Origin: Streptomyces drozdowiczii | GTDB taxonomy: Bacteria > Actinomycetota > Actinomycetes > Streptomycetales > Streptomycetaceae | DNA length: 64,000 nt | Direction of reading: 5' to 3' | Assembly: GCF_026167665.1 (NCBI RefSeq) | Contig: NZ_CP098740.1 | Span: forward strand, 6,882,001-6,946,000 | Part shown: in pieces, positions 54,612 through 63,382 of the stretch | Layout: every line of letters begins with the position of its first letter | Numbering within the stretch: position 1 is the first letter of the stretch | Program-made: the position numbers and the translations under genes | Notes under the pieces: generated by a model | Databases searched by the model: none | Seen by the model: the letters and a program-made list of their open reading frames with translations, nothing else | What the model was told of the DNA's origin: nothing

Positions 54612-54871
54612 CCACGACTCAGGACGACCTCGCACAGCGCGTACGGGACGAAGTCCTCGACGCCGCACGGCAGGTGTTCGCCGGAGAGGTGGACGACGCG
54701 CTCGACCCGGTCGCCGCCGGTTTCGACTCGCTGGCCGCGACGGAGATGGCCGTGGCGCTGGAGGAGCGGCTGGGCGTCGAGTGCACGCTCGCCGATGTCT
54801 TCGACATGCCGTCCCTCGGCGAGCTGGCCGATCTGCTGGCCGAGCGGGTCGACCGGGCCGGCGGCCGGTAA
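54608..54871 (+). CDS. Acyl/peptidyl carrier protein
   Basis: An 87-residue carrier. FAGEVDDALDPVAAGFDSLA carries the phosphopantetheine serine in G-F-D-S-L, followed by ATEMAVALEERLGVECTLAD, VFDMPSLGELADLLAERVD, the expected helices II-IV. The GTG at 54608 overlaps the condensation stop (GTGA) and GGAGG lies about 10 bases upstream. Three bases separate it from the adenylation gene, so the condensation, carrier and adenylation enzymes are made together. Confidence 0.9.
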   Translation: MTTTQDDLAQRVRDEVLDAARQVFAGEVDDALDPVAAGFDSLAATEMAVALEERLGVECTLADVFDMPSLGELADLLAERVDRAGGR

Positions 54872-54874
54872 CCG

Positions 54875-56344
54875 GTGGCCACGGGCGCGGAGTGCCCGGT
54901 CGTCGCCCGGGTCCGGAGCGTCGCCGCCCGCCACCCGGGCCGCCCGGCCCTGGTGACGGACGCGGGCCGGCTCACCTACCGGGAGCTGTGGCGGCAGGTA
55001 CTCGGCTGGCGGGACCGGTGCGCGGCGCTGGACCTGGCGCCGGGCGCCCTGGTCGCCGTGCTCGCCGGGCCGGGGGCGCGCTGGCCGGCGGCGTTCCTCG
55101 GGGCGCGGGCGGCGGGGCTGGTCCCGCTGCTCGTCGACGTACAGCAGCCGGTGGAGCGCACCGGCGCGCTGCTCGCGGCGGCGCGCCCCGCCGCCGTGCT
55201 GCGGTCCGAGGCCGGGGAGGCCGAGCGGACGGGTGAGCCGGCGCCCCGGGTGCTGCCGCCGGAAGCCGGTTACGTCGTGTTCACCTCGGGCAGTACGGGC
55301 GCGCCGAAGGGGATCGTCGGGCGGGCGGCGGGGCTGCTGGCGTTCATCGACTGGGAGATCGCGGCGGTGGGCGCGGGACCGGGCACCCGGGTGGCGGTGC
55401 TGACGTCGCCGTCGTTCGACGTGGTCTTCCGCGATCTGCTGCTGCCCCTGTGTGCGGGCGGCGAGGCGCACTTCGCCGGGCGTGCGGTGCGCGCCGCCCC
55501 GGCCGCCGTGCTGGGCTGGCTCGCGGAACGGCGCGTGGAGGTGGTGCACGCGGTCCCGAGCCTGGCGGCGCGCTGGCTCGCCGCGGACGGGTCGGACGGG
55601 CGCGTGGACTCCCTGCGCTGGACGCTGTTCGCGGGTGAGCCGTTGCACGGGCGGCTGGTGCGGCGGTGGCGTGCGGCGGCGCCGTCGACGGAGGTCGTCA
55701 ATCTGTACGGGCCTTCGGAGACCACGCTCGCCAAGTTCCACCACCGGGTGCCCGGGGACTGCGGTCCGGGGCTGCTGCCCGTGGGCCGGCCCCTGGACGG
55801 GACGGTGCTCTCCCTCGTACACCCCGAGGCGACGGGGCCGGTGGGGGACGGTGTGCGGCAGATCGTCATCACCTCGCCCGACGGCTCGCTCGGCTATCTG
55901 CCGGGCACCTGCGGGGCCGAGGACGCGGAGCGCCTGCGGTACGCCCCCGAGTCCGGGACGACCTGTTTCCGTACGCGGGACCGGGGCGTGCTGGACGACG
56001 ACGGGAATCTGGTGGTCGTCGGGCGGCTGGACTCGCTGGTCAAGCGGCGGGGCGTGTTCGTGGACCTGGCGCGCGTCGAGGCGGCGGCGGCCGGTCTGGC
56101 CGGGGTGACGGCGGCGTGCTGCGTCCAGCTCGCGGACGGCGATGTCGTCCTGGCCGTCCAGGGCTTCGGCCCGGCCGCCGCCGCGGCGCTGCGCCGTCCG
56201 CTGCGCACCGCACTGGGCGACGGCATGCCCGACCGTGTCACGGCCCTGCCCGTCCTGCCGCTGCTGCCGGGCGGCAAGGCGGACCGGCGGGCCGTCGCAG
56301 ACCTGTTGGACCGGAAGGAGACCGATGAACGCCGGGCATCGTGA
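54875..56344 (+). CDS. Free-standing adenylation enzyme (AMP-binding)
   Basis: A 489-residue amino-acid-activating enzyme. Core motifs: A3 FTSGSTGAPKGIV, A4 SPSFDVVFRDLLLPLCAGGE, A5 VNLYGPSETTLAKFHH, A7 CFRTRDRGVL, A8 GRLDSLVKRRGVFVDL and A10 LLPGGKADRRAVAD with the catalytic Lys. By manual alignment to the phenylalanine-activating prototype, pocket positions are D-V-R-H-L-A-L-L-A, keeping the Asp that binds an alpha-amine but otherwise unknown to me. GTG 54875 is three bases after the carrier stop. It overlaps the ATP-grasp gene by 20 bases. Confidence 0.88.
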   Translation: MATGAECPVVARVRSVAARHPGRPALVTDAGRLTYRELWRQVLGWRDRCAALDLAPGALVAVLAGPGARWPAAFLGARAAGLVPLLVDVQQPVERTGALLAAARPAAVLRSEAGEAERTGEPAPRVLPPEAGYVVFTSGSTGAPKGIVGRAAGLLAFIDWEIAAVGAGPGTRVAVLTSPSFDVVFRDLLLPLCAGGEAHFAGRAVRAAPAAVLGWLAERRVEVVHAVPSLAARWLAADGSDGRVDSLRWTLFAGEPLHGRLVRRWRAAAPSTEVVNLYGPSETTLAKFHHRVPGDCGPGLLPVGRPLDGTVLSLVHPEATGPVGDGVRQIVITSPDGSLGYLPGTCGAEDAERLRYAPESGTTCFRTRDRGVLDDDGNLVVVGRLDSLVKRRGVFVDLARVEAAAAGLAGVTAACCVQLADGDVVLAVQGFGPAAAAALRRPLRTALGDGMPDRVTALPVLPLLPGGKADRRAVADLLDRKETDERRAS

Positions 56345-57641
56345 CCGTACGAGCGACCGCACCATCGTCGTATGCAAGTACCAGCCGGAACTGCTCGCCG
56401 CGCTGCTCGACCACGAGGCGCGGACCGCCGACGTCTGCCTGGTGATCGAGCGGTCCGACGTCCTGTACGAGAGCCCCGACCCGGGGCTGCTCGGCCGGTG
56501 CCGCAAGGTGTACACCGTCTCCGGCTTCGACTCGCTGGCGGAGCTGTCGGCCGTGGCCGTGGATCTGCGGCAGACCTGTCCGCCGGTCGTCCAGGTGCAC
56601 AACCAGGACGAGCGCAGCCAGTTCGGCTCGGGCTATCTGCGGCTGCTGCTCGACCCCTCGGTGCCGGGGGCGCGCCACCATGTCGCGCTGCGGGACAAGC
56701 GGCTGATGAAGGAGCTGGTCGGTGGGGCGGGCGTGCCGGTGGCCCGGTTCCGTTCGCTGGCGGATCCGCGGGACGCCGATGCGGTGGCCGCGGTGGCGCG
56801 TGAGCTGTCCGCGCCGCTGATCGTGAAGCCGGTGGCGGGGTACGGGGCGAGCGCCACGGAGAAGGTGGAGTGCGGGGAGGAGCTGGGCGCGGTAGCGGCC
56901 GGGCTGAAGTTCGAGGTGGGGCAGCGGGCCGGGCAGCTGATGGTCGAGGAGTTCGTGCCGGGCGAGGAGCTGGCCATCGACGCGATCTGGTCCGGCGGCG
57001 AACCGCTGACCTTCGTCGTACACCGCTATCTGTACCCGAGGATGCAGGTGCTGGGCGGCGCCCTGGACGGTTCGCTGATCCTCGCGCCCGCCGAGCATCC
57101 CGGGCTGTACGCCCGTATCAAGGACATGCACAAGCGGTTCAACCCCGCGCTCGGCATCCACGACGGGCCCAGCCACCTCGAAGTGTTCGTACGGGAGGAC
57201 GGCGAGCTGGTGTTCTCCGAGGTCGCCACGCGGCCGGGCGGCGGGTGGATCCAGCTCATGATCGGCGCCTATCACGGGCGTTCCACGTCCGACCTGATCG
57301 CCGAAGCGGCGCACACGGGGTCGGTGACCCTGCCGGGCGCGCCGTGGCCGCACATCGGCGGGCTCCACATCCGGCCGGCCGCCCCGGGCGTCATCGTGTC
57401 GATGCCCGGCGACGACGAACTCGCGGCGTTCCCCGGCGCGGTGGCCTGGCACCGGAGGCGCGAGGTAGGCGACCGCGCGCGGATCTCGGGCCCGTCCGAC
57501 TGGTACTTCCATCTGGTGCTCGGCGCGGACACCGAGGAAGGGCTCTACGAGACCTGCGAGCGTGCGGCCCGCACGTTCACCGTGGAGACCGCGGAGTCCG
57601 CTCCCCCGGTACGCGGCAGAGCCGTCGCGCGGCGCGCCTGA
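56325..57641 (+). CDS. ATP-grasp ligase
   Basis: A 438-residue ATP-grasp enzyme. After a pre-ATP-grasp domain come ALRDKRLMKELVGGAGVPVA, APLIVKPVAGYGASATEKVE (ATP-binding Lys and small loop), QLMVEEFVPGEELAIDAIWS and PSHLEVFVREDGELVFSEVA with TRPGGGW, giving the Mg-binding Glu and R. Enzymes of this type join a carboxylate to an amine via an acyl phosphate, like the dipeptide ligases of antibiotic pathways. ATG 56325 follows AAGGAG and lies inside the adenylation gene, so the two are coupled. Confidence 0.88.
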   Translation: MNAGHRDRTSDRTIVVCKYQPELLAALLDHEARTADVCLVIERSDVLYESPDPGLLGRCRKVYTVSGFDSLAELSAVAVDLRQTCPPVVQVHNQDERSQFGSGYLRLLLDPSVPGARHHVALRDKRLMKELVGGAGVPVARFRSLADPRDADAVAAVARELSAPLIVKPVAGYGASATEKVECGEELGAVAAGLKFEVGQRAGQLMVEEFVPGEELAIDAIWSGGEPLTFVVHRYLYPRMQVLGGALDGSLILAPAEHPGLYARIKDMHKRFNPALGIHDGPSHLEVFVREDGELVFSEVATRPGGGWIQLMIGAYHGRSTSDLIAEAAHTGSVTLPGAPWPHIGGLHIRPAAPGVIVSMPGDDELAAFPGAVAWHRRREVGDRARISGPSDWYFHLVLGADTEEGLYETCERAARTFTVETAESAPPVRGRAVARRA

Positions 57642-57647
57642 ACAGCC

Positions 57648-57681
57648 GTCCGCGCCCGGACCGTCCGGTCCGGGCGCGGAC
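57648..57681. terminator. Hairpin terminator between convergent genes
   Basis: Perfect 15-bp arms at 57648-57662 and 57667-57681 around a 4-base loop, 7 bases after the ATP-grasp stop and 8 bases before the stop of the convergent SgcJ-like gene. Confidence 0.85.
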
Positions 57682-57688
57682 GCTTGGG

Positions 57689-58117
57689 TCAGCCGTTGTT
57701 CAGGGGGCTGTTCTGGTATGCGGCGAGGCGCCAGCCGTCCGGCTGCTTCACGGCCAGCCAGGAGGCGTGCACGGCGCGCTCGGGGGCCGGTTCGGTCTCG
57801 CCCTCGACGCAGATGCCGCCGCGCGTGATGAGGACGGCGACCTCGGGCGACAGGAAGCGGACGTCGATCGGGGTGCCGACGACGCGGGTGCCCTTGTACG
57901 GGCCGGCGAAGGCGGCGCTGGTGAAGGCGCGGATGGACTCGCGGCCCTTCTGGAAGACGCCGGGAAGGATCATGGTGCCCTCGTCCGTGAACACGGCGGC
58001 GAAGGCGTCGGCGTCGTAGCGCGCCCACGCCTCGACGATGCGGCGCGGCAGTCCGGCGACCTCCGCCTTGTCCTCGTCGGCTACGGGGCCGCTGATCGGG
58101 GCGGTCTGCGTGGTCAT
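57689..58117 (-). CDS. SgcJ/EcaC-type NTF2-fold protein
   Basis: A 142-residue protein: RIVEAWARYDADAFAAVFTD, EGTMILPGVFQKGRESIRAF, VDVR-like GTPIDVRFLSPEVAVLITRG and AVHASWLAVKQPDGWRLAAY. This matches the SgcJ/EcaC group, small NTF2-fold proteins common in natural-product clusters, with suggested roles in isomerisation, hydrolysis or oxidation support. ATG 58117 follows AGGGAG. It lies downstream of the GMC oxidoreductase on the same strand. Confidence 0.82.
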   Translation of the reverse strand: MTTQTAPISGPVADEDKAEVAGLPRRIVEAWARYDADAFAAVFTDEGTMILPGVFQKGRESIRAFTSAAFAGPYKGTRVVGTPIDVRFLSPEVAVLITRGGICVEGETEPAPERAVHASWLAVKQPDGWRLAAYQNSPLNNG

Positions 58118-58305
58118 ATGTGCTCCCTGGAGGCTGGGCCGTGGTGGCCGGGCGGGGTCCTCCGGCCGTCGCGCGAGCGCTGCGGAGGGGCCGGCCGTGC
58201 TGTGCGTCAACGGTCACATTCCGGGGGCACGGGCCGCACCTTCCGGACCGACCGCGTTCGGGCCCGGCGCGGGCGGATCGGGCACGTTGCGAGAAGTGCG
58301 GGCCG

Positions 58306-59751
58306 TCACCAGGGCAGGCCGCGCAGCGCGGCGGACAGGCGCTCCGCGATCATGACCGTCGGGGTGTGGGTGTTGGCCGAGGGGGTGTCCGGCATGACCG
58401 ACGCGTCGATGACCCGGAGGCCGGTGTGGCCGTGCACCCGTCCCTGGAGGTCGACCACGGATCCGGGGTCGGACGCCGGGCCCATCCGGCAGGTGCCGGT
58501 GGCGTGGAAGTAGTCGCCGACGTGGTCCGGCAGCCAGGCGTCCGCGAAGTCCTCGTCCAGCAGGGCGGTGAGGTCGCTGCCCCGGTCGTCCACCCGTACC
58601 GCCTCCACCACCTCGGCGAAGGCGGAGCTCCGCAGCGCGCGGACCAGGCAGCGCAGCGCCTCGTGCATGGCGCGCCGGTCGGCGGGGTCCTCCAGCATGC
58701 GCAGGTCGATCCGGGGCGGGCCGGACGGGTCGTCGGGGTCGAGCCGGACGGTGCCGTCGGAGCGCGAGGTCATCAGGGCGGCCATGAGGACGCCGTGCAC
58801 CTCGCCGCTCCCGCTGGAGTCGCCGTGCATCGGCAGGAGGTGGATGTCGCCGTCCCCCGCCCCGGAGGACGTACGCAGGACGGTACCGATGCACGGGAGG
58901 TCGGCGCGCGCCTCACGGTATGCGGGGCGCAGGACCAGGCCGACCGATACGGCCGGGTGGTCGCGCAGGTGGTGGCCGATGCCGGGGCGGTCGACGCCGG
59001 AGCGCAGCAGTACGGCGGGGCTGCCGATGACGCCGGCGCTGAGGACGACCTCGTCCGCGTGCAGCTCCTCGCCGGTCGCCGTCCGTACGCCGACGCACCG
59101 GGTGCCGTCGAACAGCAGCCGTTCGACGGGGGTGTCGGGGCGGACGGTGAGGTTGGGCCGGTCCCTCGCGGGCCGCAGCCAGTCTTCGGCGCTGGAGTGC
59201 CTGCCGTGGGGGGTGGCGTTGCGCAGGAGTACGCCGGCCCCGTCGGACGGGTCGTCGAAGGTGTCCAGGTCGCGCTTGAGGCCCAGCTCGGCGGCGGAGG
59301 CCAGCAACGCGCTGTCCAGGGGCGTCAGTTCGGCGTCCGTGGAGGCGGTCAGCCGGGGCTTCAGGGCCTCGAACCATGGCCGCACGTCCGCCCAGGACCA
59401 GCCGGTGCAGCCGAGCTCGTCCGCCCAGCGGTCGTAGTCCCGGGGCAGGCCCGGTAGGGCGAGCATCGAATTGACGGACGACGATCCGCCGATCCCGTAT
59501 CCGCGCAGGTACCAGCCGAGCCGGCCGCCTGCGAGGTGGGTCGCCCGCTGGTCGGGCCAGAACGCCCGGTGGTGGGCGAAGATGCCGATGCCGTTGCGGG
59601 AGGCGATGGCGCGGGCCAGTCCGGGGGCGCGCCGGTCGGGGCCTCCTTCGAGGAGCAGCACCGAGCGGTCCGGGTCCTCGGAGAGCCGGCTCGCCACCAC
59701 GCAGCCGGCCGAGCCCGCTCCCACCACGATGACGTCGGGTCTTGGGGACAC
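58306..59751 (-). CDS. GMC-family FAD-dependent oxidoreductase
   Basis: A 481-residue flavoprotein of the choline dehydrogenase type. The Rossmann start is DVIVVGAGSAGCVVASRLSE, then LLLEGGPDRRAP, GYGIGGSSSVNSMLALPGLP, AGVIGSPAVLLRSGVD and the C-terminal YFHATGTCRMGPASDPGSVV with VIDASVMPDTPSANTHTPTV carrying the active-site His and its partner. The GTG at 59751 has GGAGG 7 bases upstream. Probably oxidises a primary alcohol or hydroxymethyl group; the substrate is unknown. Confidence 0.88.
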   Translation of the reverse strand: MSPRPDVIVVGAGSAGCVVASRLSEDPDRSVLLLEGGPDRRAPGLARAIASRNGIGIFAHHRAFWPDQRATHLAGGRLGWYLRGYGIGGSSSVNSMLALPGLPRDYDRWADELGCTGWSWADVRPWFEALKPRLTASTDAELTPLDSALLASAAELGLKRDLDTFDDPSDGAGVLLRNATPHGRHSSAEDWLRPARDRPNLTVRPDTPVERLLFDGTRCVGVRTATGEELHADEVVLSAGVIGSPAVLLRSGVDRPGIGHHLRDHPAVSVGLVLRPAYREARADLPCIGTVLRTSSGAGDGDIHLLPMHGDSSGSGEVHGVLMAALMTSRSDGTVRLDPDDPSGPPRIDLRMLEDPADRRAMHEALRCLVRALRSSAFAEVVEAVRVDDRGSDLTALLDEDFADAWLPDHVGDYFHATGTCRMGPASDPGSVVDLQGRVHGHTGLRVIDASVMPDTPSANTHTPTVMIAERLSAALRGLPW

Positions 59752-59930
59752 GCCGTCACCTCCTTCTCGCCTTCGCCACGGAACAGGGCCGCCCATCCTG
59801 TCGGCGGCGTGTGCGCGGCAGCCACTTTCAGGGTGCTGTCCTGTCCGGGAACGGCCGCCGTTGTCAGTGCCCGCACTTAGGATCGGCCCGGCCCCACCGT
59901 GGGGCCCCGGAACGAATCGAGGTCCGCAGC

Positions 59931-60257
59931 GTGAAGTTCATGATGTTCGTGTGTACCGACTCCGAGCCCGACGAGGACCGCACCGACGACTGCGACACCT
60001 GGGCGGCCGAGAACGACGCCGCCGGACGGCGGGTCACCGGCAGCGCGCTGGCGCCGGTCGAGGAGGCCGTCACCGTCCGGGTGCGGGCGGGTGAGCTGCT
60101 GCGCACGCCGGGCCCGTTCGCGGAGTCCAAGAACGTGATCGTGGGGTTCGACATCCTGGAGTGCGCCGACCTGGACGAGGCGGTCGAGGTGGCGCGGCAG
60201 CACCCGATGGCCCGCATCGGCCGGCTCGAACTGCGCCACTTCGTGGATCTGGACTGA
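59931..60257 (+). CDS. YCII-domain (DGPF-type) protein
   Basis: A 108-residue ferredoxin-like-fold protein: VKFMMFVCTDSEPDEDRTDD, then LRTPGPFAESKNVIVGFDIL with the GPFAExK signature and VEVARQHPMARIGRLELRHF with the conserved His-Pro. YCII proteins are small dimeric proteins of uncertain activity, some lactonase or isomerase-like, also found with ECF sigma factors. GTG 59931 follows GAGG. Tandem repeats begin at its stop codon. Confidence 0.85.
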   Translation: MKFMMFVCTDSEPDEDRTDDCDTWAAENDAAGRRVTGSALAPVEEAVTVRVRAGELLRTPGPFAESKNVIVGFDILECADLDEAVEVARQHPMARIGRLELRHFVDLD

Positions 60258-60333
60258 GCGAGCAGTGCCACTGAGCAAGCAGTTCGACTGAGCGAGCAGT
60301 CCGACTGATCAAGCAGTTCGACTGAGCAAGCAG
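60254..60333 (+). repeat. Five 17-bp tandem repeats after the YCII gene
   Basis: Units start at 60254, 60271, 60288, 60305 and 60322 (last unit 12 bases). The consensus is CTGAGCRAGCAGTYCGA, with 0-4 changes per unit. The first unit contains the stop codon of the YCII gene. The 17-base period is not a multiple of three, so it is not coding. Confidence 0.85.
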
Positions 60334-60457
60334 GGAGTTGGGGCGCCCGGCGCCGTCTCGGTAGCGTCGGGCGTGGTTGCCGACGCCCGTACCGGTCGGT
60401 GCCAGGACCCCCGGCCGGTCCGCCGGCAGCCAGCGACCCAGCCCCTGCGGAGGCCCC

Positions 60458-61687
60458 GTGTACGAGAACGACGCCGCCCCGAAAGCCTCCGTGGTCATTC
60501 CCACGTACAACAGGGCCGGTCTCCTCAGGGACACCCTGCGTCAGCTGACCCGGCAGACCGTGCCCGCCGGGGACTTCGAGGTGATCGTCTCGGACGACGG
60601 CTCCAGCGACGAAACGGCTGACGTGGTACGGGAGTTCACCGACCGGCTCCGCATCCGGTACTGCTTCCAGGAGGACCGGGGGGCGCGCATCGCGCTCGCC
60701 CGCAACCAGGGGGCGCGGCTGGCGGCCGGCCGGATCCTGGTCTTCCTGGACACGGGTGCCATGGTCGGGCCGGACTTCCTGCGCTCGCACCTCGCCGTGC
60801 ACGACGGGCCGGGGCCCCGGGCGGTCATCGGTTACGCGTTCGGCTACAACCCCTCGGACCCCATGCACCAGCTCGCCGGTCCGCTGGATCTGAGCGAGCC
60901 GGAGGCGGTATGGGAGCGCTTCCGCGACGACCCGGCCTTCCGCGACATCCGGCACGAGCAGTTCACGGGGTGCGACTTCGACCTGTCGCGGCGCCGGACG
61001 CCGTGGAGCATGCTCTTCACCATCAACTTCTCGGTGGACCGGGCGGCCTTCTGGGCCATCGACGGGTTCGACGAGCACATCAGCGGCTGGGGCGGGGAGG
61101 ACCTGGAGCTCGGCTACCGGCTGTACCGGGACGGGGTGGCCTTCCACTCGACGTACGACGGCTGGGTGATCGAGTCCTCGCACGAGCGGAACATGGACGT
61201 CTCGTTCAACGAGTTCATCTCCAACATGGCCCAGATCCTCGCGAAGCACCCGCAGCCCGCGATGGAGCTGGGCTGGGCGCTGGTCGGCTGGACCCGGCCC
61301 TTCTGGGACTGGGAGAAGGAGTACCGCGCCTTCGAGGCGTGGACCGCCGAGGTAGACGGGGTGTCCGTGGCCGGTGAGCTGGCCGCGTCGCTCGGGGAGG
61401 TGCGGGCCGGGGGCCGGATCGCGGTGTTCGGGTCGGGCGGTGACATCCCGTCGGATCTTCCGCCGTCGGTCCTCGTGGAGTTCGACCGGGGTCTGCTCGA
61501 CGCCGCCCTGGCCGACGGTGTGCACGAGGGCCATCACTGCATCGGGCTGCGCACGCCGCTGGCCGACGGCGCGGTGGACACGGTGGTGATCACCTCGCGC
61601 CTGTCCGGGCTCTGGAAGCGCTGGGGCGACGACCTGACGGCGGAGGCCGGACGCGTCGGCCGCCGGGTGATCAACCTGGCGGGCTAG
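60458..61687 (+). CDS. Family-2 glycosyltransferase with unusual C-terminal domain
   Basis: A 409-residue protein. The N-terminal GT-A domain begins ASVVIPTYNRAGLLRDTLRQ and has VIVSDDGSSDETADVVREF with the nucleotide-sugar Asp residues and ARNQGARLAAGRILVFLDTG. The acceptor part has MLFTINFSVDRAAFWAIDGF and DEHISGWGGEDLELGYRLYR, the GWGGEDxE motif of galactosyl- or GalNAc-transferase-like enzymes. The last 100 residues (AGGRIAVFGSGGDIPSDLPP, VDTVVITSRLSGLWKRWGD) form a separate small domain, Rossmann-like by eye. GTG 60458 follows CGGAGG. Sits between the YCII gene and an exporter. Confidence 0.85.
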   Translation: MYENDAAPKASVVIPTYNRAGLLRDTLRQLTRQTVPAGDFEVIVSDDGSSDETADVVREFTDRLRIRYCFQEDRGARIALARNQGARLAAGRILVFLDTGAMVGPDFLRSHLAVHDGPGPRAVIGYAFGYNPSDPMHQLAGPLDLSEPEAVWERFRDDPAFRDIRHEQFTGCDFDLSRRRTPWSMLFTINFSVDRAAFWAIDGFDEHISGWGGEDLELGYRLYRDGVAFHSTYDGWVIESSHERNMDVSFNEFISNMAQILAKHPQPAMELGWALVGWTRPFWDWEKEYRAFEAWTAEVDGVSVAGELAASLGEVRAGGRIAVFGSGGDIPSDLPPSVLVEFDRGLLDAALADGVHEGHHCIGLRTPLADGAVDTVVITSRLSGLWKRWGDDLTAEAGRVGRRVINLAG

Positions 61688-61777
61688 GAGGCCGGGCTTC
61701 GGCATACCGGTTGGGTGGCTGCGCGGCGAGGTGTGCGCGTGGGCCGGCCGGGCATCGCACTCCCCCGTCCAAAAACA

Positions 61778-61804
61778 CATCTTTTTGATACATCAAAGAA
61801 GATG
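61778..61804. promoter_or_regulatory. MarR-type operator upstream of the exporter
   Basis: An AT-rich imperfect inverted repeat: arm CATCTTTTTGAT at 61778-61789 and ATCAAAGAAGATG at 61792-61804, with the perfect core TTGATACATCAA at 61785-61796. Such palindromes in the promoter of an exporter are typical MarR-family sites. The start codon is 44 bases further on. A MarR gene lies at the other end of this block. Confidence 0.6.
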
Positions 61805-61847
61805 CATTACGCTGAGGCCCAGCAGACGGCGCGAGAGGAGCGGACAC

Positions 61848-63301
61848 ATGCGGAAGTGGGCCGGGAACCCCTGGGCGGTACTGGCGACCATGTCGCTGGG
61901 TTTCTTCATGACCTTGCTGGACCTGACGATCGTGAACATCGCGATCCCCGACATGATCGACGGGCTGGGAGCCACCCTCGACCAGACCCTGTGGGTGATC
62001 AGCGGCTACGCCCTCGTACTGGCGGTTCTGCTGATCACCGCGGGGCGGCTCGGCGACGTCTGGGGCCCCCGCAACCTCTTCATCGCGGGCGTCGTGGTGT
62101 TCACCGCCGCCAGCATCGCGTGCGGCCTGGCCACCGGCCCCGTGATGCTGATCGTCGCCCGCGGGGTGCAGGGTCTCGGCGCCGCGCTGCTCACACCGCA
62201 GACCATGACGCTGATCATGTCGGTCTTCCCCGCGCAGCGGCGCGGCACCGCGATGGGCATCTGGGGCATGGTGGCGGGCCTGGCCACGCTGTCCGGCCCG
62301 ACCGTGGGCGGGGTGCTGGTCTCCACCCTGGGCTGGCGCTGGATCTTCCTGGTGAACGTGCCGATCGGGATCGCGGCGCTGGCGCTGGCCTTCCTGGTGG
62401 TGCCCGACCTGCGGACGGGCCGGACCCGGACCTTCGACATCCCCGGCGTTCTGCTGGCCACCGGTGCGCTGTTCTGCCTGACCTTCGCGCTCCAGGAGGG
62501 TGAGCACTACCACTGGGGCCCGAAGATCTGGGGGCTGCTCGCCGCGGGCGCCGTGCTGACCGCCGGTTTCCTCGTCCACCAGCGCGGCCGGCAGGACCGG
62601 GAACCGCTCGTGCCGTTCGCCCTGTTCAAGGACCGCAACTTCTCCGTGCTGACGGTGCTGGTCGCCCTGGTCTCGATGGCGATGATCGGGCTGGTCCTCC
62701 CCTTCAACCTCTACCTGCAGTCGGTCCTCGGCCTGAGCGCGATCAAGGCGGGCCTCGTACTCGCCCCGTCGTCGCTGGTGTCGATGACGGTGGGGCCCTT
62801 CGCGGGCCGGCTCTCGGACCGGATCGGCGGCAAGTACCTGCTGATGGCGGGGCTCACCCTCTACGCCGTGGGGATGGCGGCCATCGCGCTGATCGCCGGC
62901 CCGGCCTCCCCTGGTACGCCTTCGTCCCGGCCACCCTCATCACCGGTCTCGGCATCGGCTGCGTGATCGCGCCCATGTCCGCGGAAGCGATGCGCAACGT
63001 CGAACCGCGGCTCGCAGGAGCGGCCTCCGGCGTCAACAACACGATCCGCCAGACCGGTTCGGTCATCGGCGCGGCCGCGGTGGGCGCGCTGCTCCAGAGC
63101 CGCCTCGCCGCGGAACTGGCCGGCGGAAAGGCGTACGCGGACGCCTTCATCGCCACCCTGCACGTAACGGCGGTGCTGCCGATCGCCGTGGTACTGGCCG
63201 GGGCGCTGGCCTGCTTGCTGATCCGCGGCCGGACCGAGGAGACCGCGGAGGCGCCCGCCGGGGCGGGCCCCGGAAAGGCGGCTGCGGCGACAGGCGTTTA
63301 G
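61848..63301 (+). pseudogene. DHA2/EmrB-type MFS exporter, one late frameshift
   Basis: About 484 codons, 14 helices: MSLGFFMTLLDLTIVNIAIP, VISGYALVLAVLLITAGRLG, ARGVQGLGAALLTPQTMTLI, TLSGPTVGGVLVSTLGWRWI and FAGRLSDRIGGKYLLMAGLT. The frame breaks at the C run 62908-62911; one more C gives GPASPWYAFVPATLITGLGI, GCVIAPMSAEAMRNVEPRLA, GAASGVNNTIRQTGSVIGAA and a normal end at 63301. ATG 61848 follows GAGAGGAG. All family motifs survive, so it is likely intact in the organism. Export of the locus product, or drug resistance. Confidence 0.84.
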
Positions 63302-63382
63302 AACGGCTTTAGCCGGACGGCTGATCCTGTCCGCACAGTGCCGTTCACTGCCTCCGGATCCATGACCCAAGGAGACGACGCC

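Noticed and set aside
51631..54615. A 994-codon open frame on the minus strand across the exporter and condensation genes
   Set aside because: It is antisense to, or out of phase with, two well-supported genes, has Arg/Pro/Gly-rich composition with no motif, and results from high GC with few stops.
56238..58217. A 659-codon minus-strand frame over the ATP-grasp and SgcJ-like genes
   Set aside because: Low-complexity antisense frame; the ATP-grasp motifs on the plus strand explain the region.
60254..60333. The tandem repeats considered as a CRISPR array
   Set aside because: Units are contiguous 17-mers without spacers and no cas genes are present.
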